This document shows positions 37,245 to 44,630 of a stretch of DNA of 64,000 nucleotides, piece after piece. A model generated the notes under the pieces. That model saw only the letters and a program-made list of their open reading frames with translations, was not told where the DNA came from and did not search any database. The position numbers and the translations under genes are program-made. Origin of the DNA: Metarhizobium sp964253915 (GTDB taxonomy: Bacteria > Pseudomonadota > Alphaproteobacteria > Rhizobiales > Rhizobiaceae); NCBI RefSeq assembly GCF_964253915.1, contig NZ_CAXUSG020000003.1:1-64000 (forward strand), in the 5' to 3' direction. Within the stretch, counting starts at the first letter, position 1; the number at the start of each line of letters is the position of its first letter.

Positions 37245-37994
37245 ATGAAGATCTTAGTGCCCGTCAAGCGCGTTGTCGATTACAACGTCAAGATCCGCGT
37301 CAAGGCGGATGGTTCCGGCGTCGAGCTTGCGAACGTGAAGATGTCGATGAACCCGTTCGACGAAATCTCGGTCGAAGAAGCCCTGCGACTGAAAGAAGCC
37401 GGCAAGGCTTCGGAAGTCGTCGTCGTGTCGATCGGCCCGGCCAAGGCCGAAGAAACCCTGCGCACCGCGCTCGCCATGGGCGCCGACCGCGCCGTGCTGG
37501 TCGAGACCGACGATCTGGTCGAGCCGCTCGCCGTTGCCAAGATCCTCAAGGGCGTTACCGAAGCCGAGCAGCCCGGCCTCGTCATCGTCGGCAAGCAGGC
37601 GATCGACGACGATTCGAACCAGACCGGCCAGATGCTGTCTGCCCTGCTCGGCTGGGCCCAGGGCACCTTCGCCTCGAAGATCGAACTCGGTTCCGACAAG
37701 GCTTCCGTTACCCGCGAAGTCGATGGCGGCCTGCAGACGATCGAGATCAAGCTGCCGGCGGTGGTCACCACCGACCTGCGCCTCAACGAGCCGCGCTACG
37801 CCTCGCTGCCGAACATCATGAAGGCCAAGAAGAAGCCGCTCGACAAGAAGACCCCGGCCGATGTCGGCGTCGACACCACGCCGCGCCTGAAGGTGCTGAA
37901 GACCGAGGAGCCGTCGGGCCGCAAGGCTGGCGTCAAGGTCAAGTCTGTCGCCGAACTGGTCGACAAGCTGAAGAACGAAGCCGGCGTGCTTTGA
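37245..37994 (+). CDS. etfB: Electron transfer flavoprotein subunit beta
   Basis: EtfB of 249 residues, starting MKILVPVKRVVDYNVK. It binds AMP, and the ETF recognition loop (LPNIMKAKKKP) that docks acyl-CoA dehydrogenases is present. AAGGAAGGA precedes the ATG. etfA follows after 27 bp. Confidence 0.98.
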   Translation: MKILVPVKRVVDYNVKIRVKADGSGVELANVKMSMNPFDEISVEEALRLKEAGKASEVVVVSIGPAKAEETLRTALAMGADRAVLVETDDLVEPLAVAKILKGVTEAEQPGLVIVGKQAIDDDSNQTGQMLSALLGWAQGTFASKIELGSDKASVTREVDGGLQTIEIKLPAVVTTDLRLNEPRYASLPNIMKAKKKPLDKKTPADVGVDTTPRLKVLKTEEPSGRKAGVKVKSVAELVDKLKNEAGVL

Positions 37995-38021
37995 GCGGAA
38001 AGATCCAGGGAGTTTATTGAT

Positions 38022-38951
38022 ATGGCCATTCTTCTTCTCGCCGAACACGACAATGCCCACCTTTCCGACCAGACCGCCAAGGCGCTGACGGCCGCCAGCC
38101 AGATCGGCTCGGACGTGCACGTGCTGGTCGCCGGTTCGGGTGCCGCCGCTGCTGCAGATGCAGCCGCCAAGCTTGCCGGCGTTTCCAAGGTCCTGGTTGC
38201 CGACGACGCCGCCCTCGGCCACAACCTTGCCGAACCGCTGGCGGCGCTGATTGTCTCGCTGGCCGGCAACTATGACACGATCATCGCGGCCGCCACCTCG
38301 GTTGCCAAGAACGTCCTGCCGCGCGTCGCAGCATTGCTCGACGTCATGCAGGTGTCGGAAATCACCGAAGTCGTTTCGGCCGACACGTTCAAGCGGCCGA
38401 TCTATGCCGGCAACGCCATCCAGACGGTGCAGGCAACCGATGCAAAGAAGGTGATCACGGTACGCACCGCCTCCTTCGCCGCAGCCGGCCAGGGTGGCGC
38501 TGCTGCGATCGAAACGGTTGCGGCGGCTGCCGATCCGGGCCTTTCCAGCCATGTCGGCGATGCGCTGTCGTCGTCGGACCGTCCGGAACTGACCTCCGCC
38601 AAGATCATCATCTCGGGCGGCCGTGCCCTCGGCTCCTCGGAAAAGTTCCAGGAGGTCATTCTTCCAGTTGCCGACAAGCTCGGTGCAGCCGTCGGCGCCT
38701 CGCGCGCTGCCGTCGATGCCGGTTATGCCCCGAACGACTGGCAGGTCGGCCAGACCGGCAAGGTCGTCGCACCGCAGCTCTACATCGCCTGCGGCATTTC
38801 CGGCGCCATCCAGCACCTCGCCGGCATGAAGGACTCGAAGGTCATCGTCGCCATCAACAAGGACGAGGAGGCCCCGATCTTCCAGGTGGCCGACTACGGC
38901 CTCGTCGGCGATCTCTTCGAGGTTCTGCCGGAACTGCAGAAGGCACTCTGA
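38022..38951 (+). CDS. etfA: Electron transfer flavoprotein subunit alpha
   Basis: EtfA of 309 residues. The C-terminal FAD domain carries SRAAVDAGYAPNDWQVGQTGKVVAP in sequence followed by GISGAIQHLAGM. With EtfB it passes electrons from acyl-CoA dehydrogenases to ETF-quinone oxidoreductase. Confidence 0.98.
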   Translation: MAILLLAEHDNAHLSDQTAKALTAASQIGSDVHVLVAGSGAAAAADAAAKLAGVSKVLVADDAALGHNLAEPLAALIVSLAGNYDTIIAAATSVAKNVLPRVAALLDVMQVSEITEVVSADTFKRPIYAGNAIQTVQATDAKKVITVRTASFAAAGQGGAAAIETVAAAADPGLSSHVGDALSSSDRPELTSAKIIISGGRALGSSEKFQEVILPVADKLGAAVGASRAAVDAGYAPNDWQVGQTGKVVAPQLYIACGISGAIQHLAGMKDSKVIVAINKDEEAPIFQVADYGLVGDLFEVLPELQKAL

Positions 38952-39022
38952 GGCGATCAAAGCCAGTTTTTTTGCGATTGCGAATAAAAACTGGAAAAAT
39001 TTTTATCGCCGGACTATCAATT

Positions 39023-39058
39023 TTGCCGGGCTGGCTTAACAGCCCGGCAATTTTTTTT
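39023..39058 (+). terminator. Terminator of etfBA
   Basis: 11-bp perfect stem TTGCCGGGCTG / CAGCCCGGCAA with a 6-nt loop, followed by eight T: a strong intrinsic terminator. The next gene starts 46 bp further on. Confidence 0.95.
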
Positions 39059-39103
39059 CGGCGATAAAGCGTGCCGACTGCTTCGGACGACAAGGGAAGG
39101 CAT

Positions 39104-39976
39104 ATGATCAAGAATATCGGAATTATCGGCGCGGGTCAGATGGGCTGCGGTATTGCCCATGTCTCGGCTGCTGCCGGATACAAGGTCCATATTTACGACG
39201 TCGCCCAGGATCGCATCGAAGCCGGCCTCGCCACCATCAACGGCAACCTGGCCCGCCAGGTCACCCACGGCAAGATGACCGACGAGGAGCGCAGGAAGGC
39301 GCTGGCGCTGATCGGCGGTTCGAGCGACCTCAACGATCTCGCTCCGATGGACCTCGTCATCGAGGCCGCCACCGAGGACGAAACTGTCAAGCGCAAGATC
39401 TACGCCCAGGTTTGCCCGGTCCTGAAGCCGGAGGCGATCCTCGCTACCAATACCTCGTCGCTGTCGATCACCCGCCTCGCTTCGGCCACCGACCGTCCGG
39501 AACGCTTCATGGGCATCCACTTCATGAACCCGGTGCCGGTTATGAAGCTGGTGGAACTGGTGCGCGGCATCGCCACCGACGAGCCGACCTTCACTGCCGC
39601 CAAGGCCTATGTCAGCGCGCTCGAAAAGACGATCACCGTCGCCGAAGATTTCCCGGCCTTCATCGTCAACCGCATCCTGCTACCGATGATCAACGAGGCG
39701 ATCTATACGCTTTATGAAGGTGTCGGCACCGTCGAGGCGATCGACACCGCCATGCGGCTCGGCGCCAACCATCCGATGGGCCCGCTGCAGCTTGCCGACT
39801 TCATCGGCCTCGACACCTGTCTCTCTATCATGCAGGTGCTGCACGACGGCCTGGCGGACAGCAAGTATCGCCCCTGCCCGCTCTTGGTAAAATACGTCGA
39901 AGCCGGCTGGCTCGGCCGCAAGTCCGGCCGCGGTTTCTACGACTATCGCGGCGAAAAGCCGGTCCCGACGCGCTGA
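39104..39976 (+). CDS. 3-hydroxybutyryl-CoA dehydrogenase
   Basis: NAD(P)-dependent enzyme of 290 residues. Rossmann motif GIIGAGQMG, then the family blocks NTSSLSITRLA and GIHFMNPVPVMKLVE with the catalytic histidine; C-terminal dimer domain ending GRKSGRGFYDY. It works in PHB and short-chain fatty-acid turnover. It commonly follows etfBA in rhizobia, fitting a beta-oxidation role, although a strong terminator separates it here. AGGGAAGG precedes the ATG. Confidence 0.95.
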   Translation: MIKNIGIIGAGQMGCGIAHVSAAAGYKVHIYDVAQDRIEAGLATINGNLARQVTHGKMTDEERRKALALIGGSSDLNDLAPMDLVIEAATEDETVKRKIYAQVCPVLKPEAILATNTSSLSITRLASATDRPERFMGIHFMNPVPVMKLVELVRGIATDEPTFTAAKAYVSALEKTITVAEDFPAFIVNRILLPMINEAIYTLYEGVGTVEAIDTAMRLGANHPMGPLQLADFIGLDTCLSIMQVLHDGLADSKYRPCPLLVKYVEAGWLGRKSGRGFYDYRGEKPVPTR

Positions 39977-40049
39977 TCCACCGGAACGGCAATGGCTGGG
40001 ATCTTTTCTCCCCGCTGGCCGGGCTTTCGCATATGGCGGTCGCTTCTTT

Positions 40050-40174
40050 CCCCTTCTCCCCCGCGGGGAGAAGGTGGCCCGAAGGGTCGGATGAGGGGGC
40101 CAAACGGACAGGTTTTGCCGTGGGGCTCCCCCTCATCCCGCTGCCGCGACCTTCTCCCCGCCGGGGAGAAGGGG
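40050..40174. repeat. Long inverted repeat (about 47-bp arms) between hbd and GST genes
   Basis: Left arm 40050-40097 and right arm 40127-40174 are near-perfect inverted copies, each containing its own short palindrome CTTCTCCCCG / CGGGGAGAAG and ending GGATGAGGGGG. This is the build of a widespread class of rhizobial repetitive extragenic elements. It lies between two convergent genes. Confidence 0.85.
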
Positions 40175-40182
40175 AAGCCATC

Positions 40183-40800
40183 TCACGTCAGCGGAATCAT
40201 TACCGCCTTGCCATAGGCCGGCCGCTCCGTCAGCCGGTCATACCAGGCCTTGAGCGCCGGCAGGTCGGCGCGCTCGATCGGCATGCCGAACCAGCCATAG
40301 GCCAGGACGCCGAGCGGAATGTCGCCGATGCCAAAACTTTCGCCGGAAAGGTAGGGCTGCTTGGCCAGCTGTGCATCGGCGATCGCCAGCACCTGGTTGC
40401 AGGCGGCGATACCGGCCGCAATCTTCTCCATGTCCCGCTGCGCCTCGGGCGTGCGCACCATACCCCAGAACACATCGACGAACGGCCTGACGACGGTTCC
40501 GAGCGTCCAGTCCATCCATTTTTCCGCCTGCGCCCGCGCCACGGGATCTTCGATCAGCAGTGTGCCGGCGCCATAACGTGCAGCAAGATAACGCACGATC
40601 GTGTTCGATTCCCACAGCACCGTCTCGCCATCCTCGATCACCGGCACCAGGCCGTTCGGATTGAGGGCGCGGTAGGCAGGCTCGTTGACGACGCCGAAAA
40701 CGCCGCCGGCATCGATCCGCTCATAGGCAAGCCCGATCTCCTCGGCGCACCAGAGAACCTTCTTGACGTTGTTGGAATTCGTCCTGCCCCAGATCTTCAT
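40183..40800 (-). CDS. Glutathione S-transferase family protein
   Basis: Protein of 205 residues. An N-terminal thioredoxin-like domain (NPNGLVPVIEDGETVLWESNTIVRYLA in sequence, split here for reference by its cis-Pro VPVIED and ESN motifs) and a C-terminal helical domain are present. The start at 40800 is preferred because AAAGG is 8 nt away; an ATG two codons earlier is too close to it. Substrate unknown. Confidence 0.88.
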   Translation of the reverse strand: MKIWGRTNSNNVKKVLWCAEEIGLAYERIDAGGVFGVVNEPAYRALNPNGLVPVIEDGETVLWESNTIVRYLAARYGAGTLLIEDPVARAQAEKWMDWTLGTVVRPFVDVFWGMVRTPEAQRDMEKIAAGIAACNQVLAIADAQLAKQPYLSGESFGIGDIPLGVLAYGWFGMPIERADLPALKAWYDRLTERPAYGKAVMIPLT

Positions 40801-40829
40801 CGTCATTGCCTTTTTGAAAATTAGATCGA

Positions 40830-41492
40830 TCAGCCCTGTACACCGCGTACCAGCGCCTTGGCATCTTCACTGTCCCAGGCAGCCGGACCGTTCATCGAAC
40901 CGATCAGGCAACCCTTGTCGTCGACAAGCAAGGTCACCGGCAGGCCGAAAGCCAGGCCTTCCTTCTTCAGCGCGTTGAAAACGCCCATGCTGCTGTCACG
41001 GTAGAAACCGAGCTTGTCGACACCGGTTTCATCAAGGAAGGTTTTCGGCTTTTCATCGTCGCCGGTATCGATATTGACGGCGACGACCTCGAACTTGTCG
41101 CTGCCCAGCTCCTTCTGCAGGGTGTTCAACGCCGGCATTTCTTCCCGGCAGGGCACGCACCAGGTGGCCCAGAGATTGAGCAGCACCGTCTTGCCGCCAA
41201 AACTGTCGAGCGTCAGGTCCTGACCTTCCACACCCTTGAAAGCAACCGATTGCAGCTTGCGCGGTTCGTTGACACCGACCATCGCCGCCACCTGCCCCTT
41301 GGCCAGCGAGGAGAGTGACGCCACCTTGCCCTTGGCGGCTTCGCACTGTGCGGCGGCAGCAGATTGCGCCTCACCATTGCCAGACCCCATGCCCTTCACG
41401 TATACCGCTGCCGCACCGGCGATCAGTCCCGCAACCGCGGCGATCGCGATCAATTTGACAGAGGGAAGCCTGAGGGGGTTTTTAGCTGTCAT
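40830..41492 (-). CDS. TlpA-type thiol:disulfide oxidoreductase, membrane anchored
   Basis: Protein of 220 residues with an N-terminal signal anchor (about 14-36) and a periplasmic thioredoxin-fold domain with active site WCVPC near residue 112. TlpA-type proteins reduce apo-cytochrome or copper-chaperone thiols for cytochrome oxidase assembly. The start at 41492 has GGAG 8 nt upstream; a further ATG seven codons earlier is not supported. It is divergent from argH, only 24 bp apart. Confidence 0.92.
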   Translation of the reverse strand: MTAKNPLRLPSVKLIAIAAVAGLIAGAAAVYVKGMGSGNGEAQSAAAAQCEAAKGKVASLSSLAKGQVAAMVGVNEPRKLQSVAFKGVEGQDLTLDSFGGKTVLLNLWATWCVPCREEMPALNTLQKELGSDKFEVVAVNIDTGDDEKPKTFLDETGVDKLGFYRDSSMGVFNALKKEGLAFGLPVTLLVDDKGCLIGSMNGPAAWDSEDAKALVRGVQG

Positions 41493-41516
41493 TTCATTCT
41501 CCAGGATAGGCATCGC

Positions 41517-42920
41517 ATGGCTGACGGCACCTCGGACACCAAATCCTCCAACCAGATGTGGGGCGGACGCTTCGCCTCCGGTCCGGACGCGATCATGGAG
41601 GAGATAAATGCCTCGATCGGTTTCGACAAGAAGCTTTTCGCCCAGGATATCCGCGGCTCAATCGCGCATGCGACAATGCTGGCGCATCAGGGCATCATCG
41701 CCGAAGAAGACAAGACAAAAATAGTTGAAGGCCTGCAGGCGATCCAAAAGGAGATCGAAAGCGGCAACTTCGAATTCTCCCGCCGCCTCGAAGACATCCA
41801 CATGAATGTCGAGGCCAGGCTCGCCGCCCTCATCGGCCCCTCCGCCGGCCGCCTGCACACCGCCCGTTCGCGCAACGACCAGGTGGCGCTCGATTTCCGC
41901 CTCTGGGTCAAGGAAGAGCTCGAGAAGACCGAAAAGGCCCTCACCGGCCTGATCGCCGCCTTCCTCGATCGCGCCGAAGAACATGCCGACACCGTCATGC
42001 CCGGCTTCACCCACCTGCAGACCGCCCAGCCGGTGACCTTCGGGCACCATTGCATGGCCTATGTCGAAATGTTCGGCCGCGACCGCCAGCGCGTGCGCCA
42101 CGCCATCGAACATCTCGACGAAAGCCCGATCGGCGCCGCAGCGTTGGCCGGCACCGGCTTCCCGATCGACCGGCACATGACCGCAAAGGCGCTCGGTTTC
42201 CGCGAGCCGACCCGCAATTCGATCGACACGGTCTCCGATCGCGATTTCGCGCTGGAATTCCTGGCGATCGCGGCAATCGCCGCCACGCATCTGTCCCGGC
42301 TCGCCGAAGAAATCGTCATCTGGTCGACACCGCAATTCGGCTTCATTCGCCTGTCGGACGCCTTCTCCACCGGCTCCTCGATCATGCCGCAGAAGAAGAA
42401 CCCCGACGCCGCCGAGCTGGTGCGCGCCAAGACCGGCCGCATCAACGGCTCGCTGATCGCGCTCCTGACCGTGATGAAGGGCCTGCCGCTCGCCTATTCC
42501 AAGGACATGCAGGAAGACAAGGAGCAGGTCTTCGACGCCGCCGAGAGCCTTGAACTCGCCATCGCGGCGATGACCGGCATGGTGCGCGACATGACCATCC
42601 GCACCGACCGCATGAAGGCGGCAGCAGGCTCCGGTTATTCCACCGCCACCGACCTCGCCGATTGGCTGGTGCGCGAGGCAGGCCTGCCCTTCCGCGACGC
42701 CCACCATGTTACCGGCCGCGCCGTGGCGCTGGCCGAAAGCAAGGGTTGCGAACTGGCCCAGCTGTCGCTGGGAGAATTGCAGGCGATCCATCCCGCCGTC
42801 ACCGCTGGCATCTTCGACGTGCTGACGGTGGAGGCTTCGGTCGCCAGCCGTGTGAGCTATGGCGGCACCGCGCCGGATCAGGTTCGCCGGCAGATCGCCT
42901 GGTGGCGCCAGAAGAACTGA
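41517..42920 (+). CDS. argH: Argininosuccinate lyase
   Basis: ArgH of 467 residues, last step of arginine synthesis (argininosuccinate to arginine and fumarate). The superfamily signature GSSIMPQKKNPD and the HTARSRNDQVA block are intact. The ATG at 41517 is preceded by AGGATAGG. The coding region must carry its promoter within the divergent tlpA gene or in the 24 bp between. Confidence 0.98.
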   Translation: MADGTSDTKSSNQMWGGRFASGPDAIMEEINASIGFDKKLFAQDIRGSIAHATMLAHQGIIAEEDKTKIVEGLQAIQKEIESGNFEFSRRLEDIHMNVEARLAALIGPSAGRLHTARSRNDQVALDFRLWVKEELEKTEKALTGLIAAFLDRAEEHADTVMPGFTHLQTAQPVTFGHHCMAYVEMFGRDRQRVRHAIEHLDESPIGAAALAGTGFPIDRHMTAKALGFREPTRNSIDTVSDRDFALEFLAIAAIAATHLSRLAEEIVIWSTPQFGFIRLSDAFSTGSSIMPQKKNPDAAELVRAKTGRINGSLIALLTVMKGLPLAYSKDMQEDKEQVFDAAESLELAIAAMTGMVRDMTIRTDRMKAAAGSGYSTATDLADWLVREAGLPFRDAHHVTGRAVALAESKGCELAQLSLGELQAIHPAVTAGIFDVLTVEASVASRVSYGGTAPDQVRRQIAWWRQKN

Positions 42921-42998
42921 TCCCGCTTTTGTGTCTCAACAAGGCCGGCAAACTTCGCTATGAAGGACCGGCTTTTTCAAGTTTCCGAAGAGGATTTC

Positions 42999-43190
42999 AT
43001 GCCGATGACCTTGCGAACTCTCATCCGTGTAGCGGCGGTACTTTCCGTCGTCGGCCTGGTTGCCAGCGGATGTGGCCGTCGCGGCGATCTCGACCCGCCA
43101 AGCACGCCGGTCGACAAACAGAACCAGAGGTCGAACACCGAGGCCACCCCGGTCGCGGACAAGCCCTTCATTCTCGATCCTCTTCTCTGA
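42999..43190 (+). CDS. lptM: LptM-like lipoprotein
   Basis: Lipoprotein of 63 residues: hydrophobic signal, lipobox LVASGC, then the GRRGDLDPP motif that matches the short LptM/YifL family, which helps mature the LptD-LptE LPS translocon. AGAGGA is 5 nt before the ATG at 42999; the frame opens 13 codons earlier but would spoil the signal peptide. It sits between argH and lysA, the usual rhizobial place. Confidence 0.85.
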   Translation: MPMTLRTLIRVAAVLSVVGLVASGCGRRGDLDPPSTPVDKQNQRSNTEATPVADKPFILDPLL

Positions 43191-43202
43191 CAGGTCATCC
43201 CC

Positions 43203-44471
43203 GTGAACCACTTCGAATATCGCGACGGCATTCTTTACGCCGAGGGCGTGGCCATCCCCGACATCGCCAAGGCTGTCGGCACGCCGTTCTACTGCTATTC
43301 CACGGCAACGCTGGAACGGCACTACAAGGTGTTCTCCCAGGCCTTCGCCGATCTCGATTCGCTCGTCTGCTACGCCATGAAGGCCAATTCCAACCAGGCG
43401 GTGCTGCGCACGCTCGCCCGGCTCGGCGCCGGCATCGACGTGGTATCGGAAGGTGAATTGCGCCGGGCGCTCGCCGCTGGCGTGCCGGCCAGCCGCATCA
43501 TGTTCTCCGGCGTCGGCAAGACGCCGCGGGAGATGGATGCCGCGCTTGAAGCCGGCATCTACTGCTTCAACGTCGAATCCGAACCGGAGCTGGAAATCCT
43601 CAACCAGCGCGCCCTCAAGGCCGGCAAGAAGGCGCCTGTCTCCTTCCGCATCAACCCCGATGTCGATGCCCGCACCCATGCGAAAATCTCGACCGGCAAG
43701 AAGGAAAACAAGTTCGGCATTTCCTGGGAGCGCGCCCGTGCCGTCTATGCGCACGCCGCCACCCTGCCGGGCATCCACGTCACCGGCATCGACATGCACA
43801 TCGGCAGCCAGATCACCGAACTGCAGCCTTTCGAGGATGCTTTCCGGCTGCTGCGCGAGCTGGTGACGACGCTGCGGGCCGACGGCCATGTGATCGACCA
43901 CGTCGATATCGGCGGCGGTCTCGGCATTCCCTACCGCGAGGACAACAGCCCGCCGCCGCTGCCGGATGCCTATGCCGACATCGTCAAGAACCAGCTTCGC
44001 GACCTCAATTGCAAGGTCATCACCGAACCGGGCCGGCTGATCGTCGGCAATGCCGGCATTCTCGTCACCGAAGTCATCTATGTGAAGGACGGCGGCCAGA
44101 AGAGTTTTGTTATCGTCGATGCGGCGATGAACGACCTGATCCGCCCGACGCTCTACGAAGCCTATCACGAGATCCGCCCGGTCAGGCTGACCGCCGCCAG
44201 CGCGCCGCGCATCAAGGCCGACGTCGTCGGTCCTGTCTGCGAGACCGGCGACTATCTGGCGCTCGACCGCGAAATGGCGCAGCCCAAGCCCGGCGACCTG
44301 ATCGCCGTCGGTTCCGCCGGTGCTTACGGCGCCGTGCAGGCCGGCACCTACAACAGTCGCCTGCTCATCCCCGAGGTGCTGGTGAAGGGCAACGATTTCC
44401 ATGTCGTGCGTCCGCGCACCTCCTACGAGGAGCTGATCGGCCTCGATTCCATGCCCGCCTGGCTCGGCTGA
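43203..44471 (+). CDS. lysA: Diaminopimelate decarboxylase
   Basis: PLP enzyme of 422 residues making lysine from meso-diaminopimelate. The PLP lysine is in CYAMKANSN near residue 60, the HIGSQ and GGGLGIPY phosphate motifs and the CETGDYLA active-site cysteine loop are present. The start is a GTG 12 bp after lptM. Confidence 0.98.
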   Translation: MNHFEYRDGILYAEGVAIPDIAKAVGTPFYCYSTATLERHYKVFSQAFADLDSLVCYAMKANSNQAVLRTLARLGAGIDVVSEGELRRALAAGVPASRIMFSGVGKTPREMDAALEAGIYCFNVESEPELEILNQRALKAGKKAPVSFRINPDVDARTHAKISTGKKENKFGISWERARAVYAHAATLPGIHVTGIDMHIGSQITELQPFEDAFRLLRELVTTLRADGHVIDHVDIGGGLGIPYREDNSPPPLPDAYADIVKNQLRDLNCKVITEPGRLIVGNAGILVTEVIYVKDGGQKSFVIVDAAMNDLIRPTLYEAYHEIRPVRLTAASAPRIKADVVGPVCETGDYLALDREMAQPKPGDLIAVGSAGAYGAVQAGTYNSRLLIPEVLVKGNDFHVVRPRTSYEELIGLDSMPAWLG

Positions 44472-44630
44472 GTTCGAACACGTTCCGGCGGTCAGACACG
44501 AAAAAGTGAGGGCATTTTTGCCCTTGCCCTCGCCTTCGCCACAAACAATGTTATCCTGAAAGCGCCGTTACACCGCTTCGACCCGCGCAAATTGCGGACT
44601 TTACGAGCGCCGGATCAGGAGACAGGCCGC

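Noticed and set aside
44490..44540. Terminator after lysA
   Set aside because: There is a GGGC/GCCC stem with an AT loop, but no T-run and it is short; not called.
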